Positions 29,164 to 37,182 of a stretch of 64,000 bases of DNA are shown here, piece after piece. Made by a program: the position numbers and the translations under genes. Location: NCBI GenBank assembly GCA_022649165.1, contig JALCNR010000002.1, positions 276,833 to 340,832 of the forward strand. The letters run 5' to 3'. Below the pieces are notes generated by a model that was not told the DNA's origin, ran no database searches, and saw nothing but the letters and a program-made list of their open reading frames with translations. Each line of letters starts with the position of its first letter. Within the stretch, counting starts at the first letter, position 1. Origin of the DNA: Actinomyces sp. Its GTDB lineage: Bacteria; Actinomycetota; Actinomycetes; Actinomycetales; Actinomycetaceae.

Positions 29164-30423
29164 ATGAGCACTCCCACCCCGCCTTTCAATTCCGAGGACC
29201 CCGGCACGGACTCCGGCCAGTGGGCGCCGCCCTCGTCGGTGCCGCAGGGACCGGACAGCTGGACCGCGCCGGAGGCGGGCCGCCGGCCGGACGCCCAGAC
29301 GACGGATCCCGGTGCGGACCCCGCCCAGGCGGCGCCGGCCTCCGGATGGGAGACGGCTCCCCCCTGGAACGCCGGGCCCGGCTGGTCCTCGCCCGGATGG
29401 GGCGACGCCGGCCCTGGCCCGGCCCCGGCCCCCCAGCCCGCCGCCGGATGGATGCCCCCGCCCCAGCCCGGGGTCATCCCGCTGCGCCCCCTGTCCATCG
29501 GGGACCTGTTCGAGGCGACGTTCCGGACGATCCGCGCCAACCCGTCGGTGATGTTCGGGTTCTCCGTCGCGGTCATGGCGATCGCCTCGCTCATCACCTC
29601 CGTCATCGAGGCGTCCACCGCCAGCCAGTGGATCGGGCTCGTCGACGATCCGCAGGCGGCGCTGGCCGGGGACGACCTCACCGGCCTGGCCGGCCAGATC
29701 GCGGGGACGCTCACCTCGTCGGCCGCCTCCGGGATCATCACCGCCCTGGTGACCATGGTCCTCTCGGGGATGCTCGCGCTCACGGTGTCCGACGCGACGC
29801 TGGGCGCCGTGACGCCGTTGGGGGCCGCCTGGGCCCGGGTCCGCCCGCACCTGCTGCCGCTCATCGGGGTCACCGTGCTCAACGGACTGATCGGCGTTGC
29901 CGCGTTCGGCGTGATCGCGGGGATCTTCGCGATCCCGTTCATCGCCTCGCTCGCCGGGTCGGGCGGCGCCGACCCCTCCGTGGCCGGCGTCCTCCTGCTC
30001 CTGCTCGGTCTGCTGGCCGGCGCTGCGGCGTCTCTGTTCTTCCAGGTGCGCCTCCTCTTCGGTCCCACGATCATCGTGTTGGAGGACCTCGGCCCCGTCC
30101 AGGCGATCCGGCGGTCGTGGTCGCTGACGTCGTCCTCGTTCTGGCGGATCCTCGGGCGAATGATCCTCATCGCCCTCCTCACGGCGGCCGCCACGTTCTT
30201 CGTGGCCGGCGCGGTGGGACTGGTCGGCGGGCTGATCACCCTGCTGGCCTCCGAGTTCGTGGGCACCATCGTCACCGGGTTCCTCTCCGGCGTGGTCTCG
30301 GGCTTTATCATCCCGATCTCGGCGGCCTTCACGACGCTCATGTACGTCGACGAGAGGATCCGCCAGGAGAACCTGGCTCCCGCGCTCGCCGAGGCCGCGC
30401 AGGCGTCCCGCGCGGCGCGGTGA
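29164..30423 (+). CDS. Multi-pass membrane protein (glycerophosphoryl diester phosphodiesterase membrane-domain/DUF7847-like)
   Basis: 419 residues. A Pro/Gly/Trp-rich cytosolic N-terminus of about 105 residues ends in P-L-R-P-L-S-I-G-D-L-F-E-A-T-F-R-T-I-R-A-N-P, the hallmark opening of this membrane family, followed by about six hydrophobic segments. No phosphodiesterase catalytic domain is present. It is first in a tightly overlapping operon with DUF4129, DUF4350, MoxR and DUF58. GGAAGGA precedes the ATG. Confidence 0.8.
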   Translation: MSTPTPPFNSEDPGTDSGQWAPPSSVPQGPDSWTAPEAGRRPDAQTTDPGADPAQAAPASGWETAPPWNAGPGWSSPGWGDAGPGPAPAPQPAAGWMPPPQPGVIPLRPLSIGDLFEATFRTIRANPSVMFGFSVAVMAIASLITSVIEASTASQWIGLVDDPQAALAGDDLTGLAGQIAGTLTSSAASGIITALVTMVLSGMLALTVSDATLGAVTPLGAAWARVRPHLLPLIGVTVLNGLIGVAAFGVIAGIFAIPFIASLAGSGGADPSVAGVLLLLLGLLAGAAASLFFQVRLLFGPTIIVLEDLGPVQAIRRSWSLTSSSFWRILGRMILIALLTAAATFFVAGAVGLVGGLITLLASEFVGTIVTGFLSGVVSGFIIPISAAFTTLMYVDERIRQENLAPALAEAAQASRAAR

Positions 30424-31157
30424 TGGCCCTTCCCGCCTGCGCCCCGTCGTTCTCCGGGGTCCCGGCTCCCGCGGACGCCCCGCTGACGCCGGACGGGGAC
30501 GAGGCCCAGTCGTGGGTGGGCGACGAGCTCTCCCGGCCCGAGTACGGGTCGGAGCTCTCGCCGCTCACCCGCGCCATCCGGTGGGTGCTCCAGACCGTGA
30601 TGGACGCCTTCACCTCGGGTGGCGGCCACGTCCCCGTCGGCTCCATCGTGCTGGCGGCCTTCGCCGTCATCCTGGTGATCCTGGTGGCGGTCGTCGCGAT
30701 GAACCCCGTGCGGCTGCGGCGCACGGCCCCCTCCGGCGCGGTCTTCGACGGCGAGGACCGCTCGCTGGAGGACTGCCTGGCCGCCGCCCGCGCCGCCGCC
30801 GGGGACGGGCGGTGGGACGACGCCGTCATCTGGTACTTCCGCGCCCTGGTGCTGACGCTGGCCGGGGACGGCGCCGTCCACGACGGGCCGGGGCTGACGG
30901 CTCGTGAGGCCTCCGCCCAGGCGCAGGCCCGCCGTCCGGATCTCCGGGAGGACCTGGCGTGGGCGGCCAGAACCTTCGATGCGCTGCGCTACGGCGCGCC
31001 GGAGGCGGCCCGCGGCGGTTCCTCCCCAGACGCCCCCGCGACCGCCGGCCCGGGGGACGTCGACCGGTTGCGGGCCCTCATCGACCGCGCCGGGCGGGAC
31101 CGCGGGGACGCCCTCGTCCGGTCCGACGCCGGGAGCGCCCCGGAGACGCGCCCATGA
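30423..31157 (+). CDS. DUF4129 domain-containing membrane protein
   Basis: 244 residues. One membrane segment (about 74-93, I-V-L-A-A-F-A-V-I-L-V-I-L-V-A-V-V) and a C-terminal DUF4129 domain (D-D-A-V-I-W-Y-F-R-A-L-V-L-T-L, G-L-T-A-R-E). DUF4129 domains occur with transglutaminase/MoxR/DUF58 modules. Start and previous stop overlap by one base (TGATG). Confidence 0.85.
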   Translation: MALPACAPSFSGVPAPADAPLTPDGDEAQSWVGDELSRPEYGSELSPLTRAIRWVLQTVMDAFTSGGGHVPVGSIVLAAFAVILVILVAVVAMNPVRLRRTAPSGAVFDGEDRSLEDCLAAARAAAGDGRWDDAVIWYFRALVLTLAGDGAVHDGPGLTAREASAQAQARRPDLREDLAWAARTFDALRYGAPEAARGGSSPDAPATAGPGDVDRLRALIDRAGRDRGDALVRSDAGSAPETRP

Positions 31158-32350
31158 GCGCCCCCACCCGCCCGACGGTCACCGCGAGCGTCGTCACCCC
31201 CACCCCGCGGACCCGAGCCCGCCTGGCCCGGCCGCTGATCATTCTGGTCATCGTCGTGCTGGCGGTCCTGGGCGCCGGCGCCCTGCTGCCGCGCCTCGCG
31301 GAGGACCCCCGGGTCCTCTCCCCGACCAGCACCATGCCCGACGGCGCCCAGGCCCTGGTGCGCGTCATGGAGCGCCGCGGCATCGACGTCGTGTCCCCCG
31401 ACGGGCCGGCGGACGCCCTGGCCCGCGCCGAGCGCCCCGGGACGACGCTCGTCGTCGTCTTCCCCGCCCGCATGCAGCCCGATGTCGCCCAGGCCCTCGC
31501 CGGCGCGACGAACCTGGTCCTGGTCGGCACGGAGCAGTCCTTCGGCCCGGTCGCCGGCGCCTCGGGCCTCACCCCGGACGCCCAGGGCGAGCAGCCGCCC
31601 TCCGGCACCCCCGCCGAGGCCGGGCCCGGCTGTTCCGCGGACTCCGGGCAGCGCGCCGGATCGGTGACCGCCGGCGCGTACGGGGTGCGCGCCGACGCCA
31701 CCTGGCAGGTGTGCTTCCCGGTGGGCACGGCCACGGCGGCCGGGGCGCCCGCGCTCCACGCCTACGCCCAGAAGCAGAGCGCGGGCTCTTTCCGCGCCGT
31801 CATCGCCGACTCCCGGCTGCTGCGCAACAGCGCGGTCGCCGAGTTCGGCAATGCGGCCCTGGCGATCAACGCGATCGCCCGCACCCCTCACGTGGTGTGG
31901 TACATCGCGGACTACGCCGACTCCATGACCGACGTCCCCACCCCGACCCCCGCCTGGATGATCCCCTCGCTGATCGTCCTGGGCGGGGCGGGTCTCGTGG
32001 CGGCGATGGCGCGCGGACGGCGGCTCGGGCGGCTCGTGCCCGAGGACCTGCCCAGCGCCGTGCCCGCCACGGAGACCGTCGTGGGCCGCGGCCGCCTGCT
32101 GCGCCATTCACGCGACCGGGGCCACGCCGCCCGCGCCCTGCGCACCGCGACCGCGACGCGGCTCGCGGCCCGTCTGGGCGTGCCGCCCGGCTCCGGCGCC
32201 GACGAGCTGCGCGACGCCCTGGCCCGCGCCGGGATCGACCCCGGACGCGCCCAGGCCCTGCTGTGGGGACCGCCCCCGACCACCGACCGGGCCCTGGTGG
32301 ACCTGGCCGACGCCCTGTCCGATCTTGAGGAGGACCTCCGCCATGACTGA
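31154..32350 (+). CDS. DUF4350 domain-containing membrane protein
   Basis: 398 residues. Membrane segment near 28-47, an extracytoplasmic DUF4350 domain (S-P-T-S-T-M-P-D-G-A-Q-A-L-V-R-V, G-I-D-V), second membrane segment near 275-292, then an Arg-rich cytosolic tail. Coupled by ATGA to DUF4129 and overlapping moxR by 8 bp. Known only as a recurrent partner of MoxR/DUF58 in actinobacteria. Confidence 0.85.
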   Translation: MSAPTRPTVTASVVTPTPRTRARLARPLIILVIVVLAVLGAGALLPRLAEDPRVLSPTSTMPDGAQALVRVMERRGIDVVSPDGPADALARAERPGTTLVVVFPARMQPDVAQALAGATNLVLVGTEQSFGPVAGASGLTPDAQGEQPPSGTPAEAGPGCSADSGQRAGSVTAGAYGVRADATWQVCFPVGTATAAGAPALHAYAQKQSAGSFRAVIADSRLLRNSAVAEFGNAALAINAIARTPHVVWYIADYADSMTDVPTPTPAWMIPSLIVLGGAGLVAAMARGRRLGRLVPEDLPSAVPATETVVGRGRLLRHSRDRGHAARALRTATATRLAARLGVPPGSGADELRDALARAGIDPGRAQALLWGPPPTTDRALVDLADALSDLEEDLRHD

Positions 32351-33365
32351 TCCCCGCATCGACCCGCTGCGGCCCCAGGGGGCCGCCCCCGCCCCCGAGC
32401 CCGCCCCCGCCCCGCCGTCGACCTCCCGGGAGGCCCTGGTGCGCCTGCGGGAGGAGATCGCCAAGGCCGTCGTCGGCCAGGACGGCGCGGTCACGGGCCT
32501 CATCGTCGCGCTGGTGGCGGGCGGGCACGTCCTGCTCGAGGGCGTGCCCGGCGTGGCGAAGACGCTGCTGGTGCGCGCGATGGCGACGTCCCTGGACATG
32601 GGGATGTCCCGCGTGCAGTTCACGCCCGATCTCATGCCCGCCGACATCACGGGATCTCTGGTGTGGGACGCGGGGACGTCCTCGTTCGAGTTCCGCCCGG
32701 GCCCCGTCTTCACGAACCTCCTGCTGGCCGACGAGATCAACCGGACGCCCCCGAAGACCCAGTCCTCCCTGCTGGAGGCCATGGAGGAGCACCAGGTCAC
32801 CGTCGACGGGCAGACGCACCCCCTGGACGATCCCTTCATGGTGATCGCGACGCAGAACCCCGTGGAGTACGAGGGCACCTACCCCCTGCCCGAGGCCCAG
32901 CTGGACCGGTTCCTGCTCAAACTGGACCTGCCGCTGCCGGACCGCGACGCGGAGATCGAGGTCGTCGCCCGCCACCAGCGCGGCTTCGACCCGATGGCGC
33001 TCGGCAGCGCCGGGGTGCGCGCGGTCGCGGGACCCCGGGACATCCGGGCCGCGCGCGCCGAGGCCGCCGAGGTCGCGGTCGACCCGGCCGTCATCGGCTA
33101 CATCGTCGACCTGGTCCAGGCGACCCGCCGTTCCCCGTCCCTGCGGCTGGGGGTGTCCCCGCGCGGCGCGACGGCTCTGCTGAGGACGGCGCGCGTGTGG
33201 GCCTACCTGCAGGGGCGGGCGTTTGTCACGCCCGATGACGTCAAGGTGATGGCCGTTCCCACGTTGGCTCACCGCGTCTCCCTGCGGGCCGAGGCCGACC
33301 TGGAGGGGATCTCCGCCCGCACCGTCATCGAGGGCCTGTTGGCGGCCGTCCCGGTTCCACGCTGA
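32343..33365 (+). CDS. moxR: MoxR-family AAA+ ATPase
   Basis: 340 residues. Walker A is E-G-V-P-G-V-A-K-T, Walker B L-L-A-D-E-I-N-R (MoxR signature L-x-D-E-I-N-R), sensor 1 A-T-Q-N-P, and an arginine-finger region E-A-Q-L-D-R-F. Chaperone-like ATPase that usually works with DUF58/VWA proteins. The ATG at 32343 has GGAGG upstream within the end of the DUF4350 gene. Confidence 0.93.
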   Translation: MTDPRIDPLRPQGAAPAPEPAPAPPSTSREALVRLREEIAKAVVGQDGAVTGLIVALVAGGHVLLEGVPGVAKTLLVRAMATSLDMGMSRVQFTPDLMPADITGSLVWDAGTSSFEFRPGPVFTNLLLADEINRTPPKTQSSLLEAMEEHQVTVDGQTHPLDDPFMVIATQNPVEYEGTYPLPEAQLDRFLLKLDLPLPDRDAEIEVVARHQRGFDPMALGSAGVRAVAGPRDIRAARAEAAEVAVDPAVIGYIVDLVQATRRSPSLRLGVSPRGATALLRTARVWAYLQGRAFVTPDDVKVMAVPTLAHRVSLRAEADLEGISARTVIEGLLAAVPVPR

Positions 33366-34756
33366 TGGCCGTCTCGCTGCGCGCCGCCCTGCTCGCGGCC
33401 CTGGGGGTCGTGGCCGTCGCGCTCAGCCCGTCGACCGCCATGGCATGGGGGTGGCTCGGCCTCGTCGCCGTCGTGTGCGTCCTCGACGCGGTGGCCGCCG
33501 TGTCCCCGCGCGACCTCGAGGTCTCCCGCGCGGTCTCCGCCGCGGTGCGGGCCGACGAGACGGCGGAGTCGGCGCTGGTCCTGCGCAACCCGGGCCGTCG
33601 GGGGGTGCGCGCGGACGTGCGCGACGCGTGGCCGCCCTCGGTCCACCCCTCTCCGGCGCGCCACCGGGTGAGGCTTCCAGGTGGCGGGTCGGAACGCGTC
33701 GTCACGCGGCTGCGCCCCGAACGGCGCGGGACCCGCACCGCGGACTACGTGAGCCTGCGCGTGTGGGGCCCGTTGGGGCTGGGCGCGCGCCAGGTGTCGG
33801 TGGCGGCGACGGTCCGGGTGGCCGTCCTGCCGGAGTTCCGGTCGCGCCGGCTCCTGGCCTCGCGCCTGGCGCGCCTGAGGGAGGAGGGGGCCACGGCGAC
33901 GATCCTGCGCGGGCCGGGCACCGAGTTCGACTCCCTGCGCGACTATGTGCGCGGCGACGACCCTCGAGACATCGACTGGCGGGCGTCGGCGCGCGCCCGC
34001 GACCTCGTGGTGCGCACTTGGCGTCCCGAACGCGACCGGCACGTGGTCATGGTCCTGGACACGGGCCGGTCCGGGGCGCTTCTCCTGGGGGCCGGGGCCG
34101 GGGCCGGGGCCACGGATGCGCCCGCTGCCCCGGTGCCACGAGGCCGGGGCGGCGCCGGCCCGAGCGCCTCGCCCGACCTCGTCGACCTCGGCGTCGCCCC
34201 GCGCATGGACGCGGGGATCGAGGCGGCGCTCCTGCTGGCGGCCCTGGCCGACCGCGCCGGGGACAACGTGCACCTGCTGGCCGTCGACCGGTCGGTGCGG
34301 GCCCGGGTGTCCGGCGTTCGCGGGGCGCCGCTGCTCCACCATGTCGCGGAGGCGCTCACCGATGTCTCCCCCACCCTCCAACCCATCGACTGGCCGCTGG
34401 CGGTGGCCGAGGTCCGCCGCACCGTCCACCACCCGGGGCTGGTGGTGCTGCTCACCGAGGTGCCGCCCGTCGGCGCCGACCCGGACTTCCTGCAGGCCGT
34501 GGCCGACCTGTCCGACCGGCACACCGTCATCGTGGCGTCGGCCGCCGACCCGGAGGTCGTCCGACTGGCCCAGGGGCGGCGCGACGCCGATGCCGTCTAC
34601 CAGGCGGCCGCCGCCAGCTCCACGTTGCGCGAGCAGGCCGCCGGCGACGAGGACGCCGCCCGGGCCGGGGCCATCGTCCTGGACGTGGAGGCGGGCCTGC
34701 TGCCCGCGCGGCTGTCCGACACCTACCTCCAGCTCAAGAAGCAGGGCCGGCTATGA
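33365..34756 (+). CDS. DUF58 domain-containing protein
   Basis: 463 residues. Two membrane helices at the N-terminus (about 5-40), then the DUF58 core with R-G-P-G-T-E-F-D-S-L-R-D-Y and G-D-D-P-R-D-I-D-W-R-A-S-A-R, leading into a VWA-like region (V-V-M-V-L-D-T-G-R-S-G; a standard DxSxS MIDAS is not complete). Gly/Ala-rich insert near 240-265. TGATG overlap with moxR. Last gene of the operon before the accessory cassette. Confidence 0.9.
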   Translation: MAVSLRAALLAALGVVAVALSPSTAMAWGWLGLVAVVCVLDAVAAVSPRDLEVSRAVSAAVRADETAESALVLRNPGRRGVRADVRDAWPPSVHPSPARHRVRLPGGGSERVVTRLRPERRGTRTADYVSLRVWGPLGLGARQVSVAATVRVAVLPEFRSRRLLASRLARLREEGATATILRGPGTEFDSLRDYVRGDDPRDIDWRASARARDLVVRTWRPERDRHVVMVLDTGRSGALLLGAGAGAGATDAPAAPVPRGRGGAGPSASPDLVDLGVAPRMDAGIEAALLLAALADRAGDNVHLLAVDRSVRARVSGVRGAPLLHHVAEALTDVSPTLQPIDWPLAVAEVRRTVHHPGLVVLLTEVPPVGADPDFLQAVADLSDRHTVIVASAADPEVVRLAQGRRDADAVYQAAAASSTLREQAAGDEDAARAGAIVLDVEAGLLPARLSDTYLQLKKQGRL

Positions 34757-34765
34757 CCCGGGCGA

Positions 34766-34795
34766 CCATCGCCATCGCCATCGCCATCGCCATCG
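34766..34795. repeat. Hexanucleotide microsatellite (CCATCG)x5
   Basis: Five perfect copies of CCATCG just after the DUF58 stop. In one frame it encodes alternating Ile-Ala in a 36-codon ORF (34753-34863) whose ATG overlaps the DUF58 stop; that ORF is probably not a gene. Copy number could vary by slippage. Confidence 0.75.
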
Positions 34796-34799
34796 CCAG

Positions 34800-34815
34800 G
34801 CTCCCAGGTCATGGC
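34800..34815 (+). repeat. Solitary copy of the 16-bp terminal repeat
   Basis: GCTCCCAGGTCATGGC, identical to the reverse complement of the right ends of both 75-bp palindromic elements, 15 bp before the first full element. It may be a remnant of another copy. Confidence 0.65.
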
Positions 34816-34830
34816 GGCCGCGGGGTTTCA

Positions 34831-34905
34831 GCTCCCGGGTCATGGCCAGGTGCCTGTTTTTGAGGAATTCCTGCGGATCAGAGCACCTAGCCATGACCTG
34901 GGAGC
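34831..34905. repeat. 75-bp palindromic element, copy 1
   Basis: Ends are GCTCCCGGGTCATGGC and GCCATGACCTGGGAGC (inverted, one mismatch). The pairing extends inward (AGGTGC/GCACCT), leaving a central loop with TTTTT and GAATTC. Copy 2 at 36057-36131 has the same length and ends. It sits 10 bp downstream of the stop of the nuclease-like gene. REPIN- or MITE-like; it could also act as a terminator. Confidence 0.75.
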
Positions 34906-34915
34906 GTCGCGCCGC

Positions 34916-35968
34916 TCATCCGGCCAGCGCTGAGACCCTCTTCGGACGTCGCGCACACCCCGCCCGCCGGCAGACCTCGTCGATGACCGCCGCGGGGACG
35001 GCAAGTTCGCGGCCCTTGAAGCGGACGACGACGCATCCGATGGACTCCAGGTCCTTCTGCCGTCTCATCTGTTCGTCGTAGGCCCTGTGGACGTCTCGAA
35101 CCGACTCCCCGTACTTGCCCTCGCCATCGAACTCGATGACGACGTGGCACCAGGGCAGCTCGAAGTCGACGTAGTAGTCTCTGCGCCCGATGCGATGATG
35201 CACCTGGGTCCGGACCTCCCGGAATCCGGCCGCCTTGAGAATCCACAAGAGGATGCGCTCAGGCACGGACTCGCAGGCGCCATCCGCCGCCGCGATCACG
35301 GCGCGCGCCCGCCTCTTGCCGGCCGTTCCCGGAAGCTCCTCCAGCCGCTGGACGAGGAGCGAACGCGCCTTCTCCTCGCGCGCTCGGCTCGCGGCGAGTT
35401 TCTCCTCGAAACGGCTGAAGCGACTCAGGACGTTGAGCGCCCCGCACACGATGACGGTCGCCTCCCGGGCCGGCATCGACCGGGCGCACTGCACGGCCGT
35501 CGTCACCAGGTCCGTCACAAGGAGGCGCGGCGCGATCTGCGACGCCCATGAATCCGGGATCTCCGTCTCGTGGCGGACCAATCTGGCGGCCGGGATGACG
35601 CCGGCGCCCGGGCCGGACGGGATGGCGACGGCCGGGAGGCGGTCGAGTCCCCTGCCTTTGGTGCCGCGCTTGCAGATGTGGACATCCGCTGGCATCGACG
35701 CCATGCCGATGCCGTGCACGGCGGCCGCCGACTCGTGGCTGATGACGGCTCGGGATCCGAAGATCGCCGCGATCGCGCACGAGCGCAGCAGCATCACTCG
35801 CCGCGAGGCCTCCCACGGCGAGGCGGCGCCGATCAGATACGACGTCTCGGCGTAGACGTGCCGGAAGATCCTGGTGAGCTCCCCGGAGGCGCAGCGCGCC
35901 GCGCAACGTTTCGAGGTCCTCCGGCTGGATGCCACGAGATGTGCGAACGCCTGTTGAATCCCATCCAC
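34916..35968 (-). CDS. AbiEi-like HTH plus DUF559/Vsr-like endonuclease-domain protein
   Basis: 350 residues. The N-terminus (about 1-60) looks like the AbiEi-type winged HTH (L-V-A-S-S-R-R-T-S-K-R-C, G-E-L-T-R-I-F-R-H-V-Y). The C-terminal 110 residues match DUF559, a Vsr/PD-(D/E)XK-like fold: S-V-P-E-R-I-L-L-W-I-L, Y-Y-V-D-F-E-L-P-W, V-V-I-E-F-D-G-E-G-K-Y, then R-R-Q-K-D-L-E and V-V-V-R-F-K. The GTG start at 35968 is the best in-frame choice. Codon use is less GC-biased than its neighbours. It is bracketed by two 75-bp palindromic elements in an otherwise conserved locus. Function unproven; such orphans occur in variable numbers in actinobacteria. Confidence 0.75.
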   Translation of the reverse strand: MDGIQQAFAHLVASSRRTSKRCAARCASGELTRIFRHVYAETSYLIGAASPWEASRRVMLLRSCAIAAIFGSRAVISHESAAAVHGIGMASMPADVHICKRGTKGRGLDRLPAVAIPSGPGAGVIPAARLVRHETEIPDSWASQIAPRLLVTDLVTTAVQCARSMPAREATVIVCGALNVLSRFSRFEEKLAASRAREEKARSLLVQRLEELPGTAGKRRARAVIAAADGACESVPERILLWILKAAGFREVRTQVHHRIGRRDYYVDFELPWCHVVIEFDGEGKYGESVRDVHRAYDEQMRRQKDLESIGCVVVRFKGRELAVPAAVIDEVCRRAGCARRPKRVSALAG

Positions 35969-36056
35969 ACCATCAGTTGATACGAATCGACAGGAAATAG
36001 CAACAAAGAAGAGAAGGTCTGTGGACAGCCCGCCGCGTCCGACGCCGGTCGCGGAT

Positions 36057-36131
36057 GCTCCCAGATCATGGCCAGGCGCCTGGTTCACCCAGAATTCGCC
36101 AGAAACGGGAAGCCTGCCATGACCTGGGAGC
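36057..36131. repeat. 75-bp palindromic element, copy 2
   Basis: Ends are GCTCCCAGATCATGGC and GCCATGACCTGGGAGC. The first 26 bp differ from copy 1 at three positions and the last 16 are identical; the centre has diverged but again contains GAATTC. It lies 88 bp upstream of the nuclease-like gene's start and 23 bp before the SpoIIM stop. Confidence 0.75.
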
Positions 36132-36154
36132 CGGCCCGCACACGCCCCCAATCG

Positions 36155-37147
36155 TCACCCCGCCACGGGCACGGCGTACCCGGAGTCGGCCTCGAGGTCG
36201 CCGGTGAACCCGGCGCGCGCCGCCCGGGAGCCGACGACGAGGATGTACACCCACACCCCCGCTGTCAAAGCGACGCCCAGCGCGATCTTCACCCCCACCG
36301 GCAGCCCCGAGGGCGTGACGAAGCCCTCCAGCAAGCCGGATCCGAACAGGAGGATGACCAGCCCCAGCGCGATCGTCACCATCGCGCGTCCCGTCGACGC
36401 GACGGCCTCGACGCGCGTGCGCGGCCCCGGCACCAGCAGCGCCCAGAACACGCGCAGCCCGGCGGCGCCGGCGATGAGGACGGCCGTCAGCTCGGGCACG
36501 CCGTGGGGCAGGATGAATGCGAAGAACTGCGCGGGCCCGGCGTACTCGATGACGATCGCGGCGGACAGGCCGATGCTGGCCGCGTTCTGGTACAGCGCGT
36601 ACACGGGGAAGAACCCCGTGATCCCGCCGCCCACGCACTGCAGGGCCACGAAGGCGTTGTTCAGCCACACGGACGCGCCGAACTGCGCCGACGTGTCCTG
36701 GCTGTAGTAGTCGACGAAGTCGTGCCGGGCGTAGCGCTCGAGTTGGCTCGGCGACCCCACGGAGGCGAAAAGCGACGGGTCGCGCAGCAGCCACCACGCC
36801 TGAAGGGCCGCCACCGCGAGGAAGGCCATCGTCACCCCGAGGATCCACCATCGGATGCCGTACAGCGCGGCAGGCAGCGACACCCGGAACCAGCGCGAGA
36901 CCGCGCGGGTGGAGGCTCCGGCCGTCCCGGTCAGGCGCCCGCGCGCCGCCGCCAGGTCCCGGGACAGCGCCCGGATGAGGTCGGGGTCGGGGTTCTGCGC
37001 GCGCACGGATGCCAGGTCCGCCGCGCCCTGGCGGTACAGCAGGGCGAGCTCGTCGATCTCGGGGCCGTCCAGTCGCGCGCGCCCGCCCAGCTCGTGCAGG
37101 CGCGTCCAGGCCGGGCCCCGTGAGGCGCGCAGCGCGTCGATGTCCAT
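36155..37147 (-). CDS. Stage II sporulation protein M-like membrane protein
   Basis: 330 residues. Cytosolic N-terminal helical region (L-A-L-L-Y-R-Q-G-A-A-D-L-A near 27-39), then about six membrane segments with the SpoIIM signature F-G-A-S-V-W-L-N-N-A-F-V-A-L and L-P-H-G-V-P-E-L. The family is not restricted to spore formers. Divergent from the RDD gene with only 35 bp between, as for Rv3694c/Rv3695. Confidence 0.88.
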   Translation of the reverse strand: MDIDALRASRGPAWTRLHELGGRARLDGPEIDELALLYRQGAADLASVRAQNPDPDLIRALSRDLAAARGRLTGTAGASTRAVSRWFRVSLPAALYGIRWWILGVTMAFLAVAALQAWWLLRDPSLFASVGSPSQLERYARHDFVDYYSQDTSAQFGASVWLNNAFVALQCVGGGITGFFPVYALYQNAASIGLSAAIVIEYAGPAQFFAFILPHGVPELTAVLIAGAAGLRVFWALLVPGPRTRVEAVASTGRAMVTIALGLVILLFGSGLLEGFVTPSGLPVGVKIALGVALTAGVWVYILVVGSRAARAGFTGDLEADSGYAVPVAG

Positions 37148-37170
37148 ATCCGCAACCCTGCCACATCCGC

Positions 37171-37176
37171 TACCGT
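37171..37176 (+). promoter_or_regulatory. -10 hexamer TACCGT for a leaderless RDD transcript
   Basis: TACCGT ends 6 nt before the GTG at 37183. Confidence 0.5.
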
Positions 37177-37182
37177 TGTCGC

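Noticed and set aside
34766..34795. Possible CRISPR-like repeat
   Set aside because: Contiguous hexamers without spacers; no cas genes in the window.
34753..34863. Short ORF whose ATG overlaps the DUF58 stop
   Set aside because: Made of the CCATCG microsatellite and part of the palindromic element; no SD and no family.
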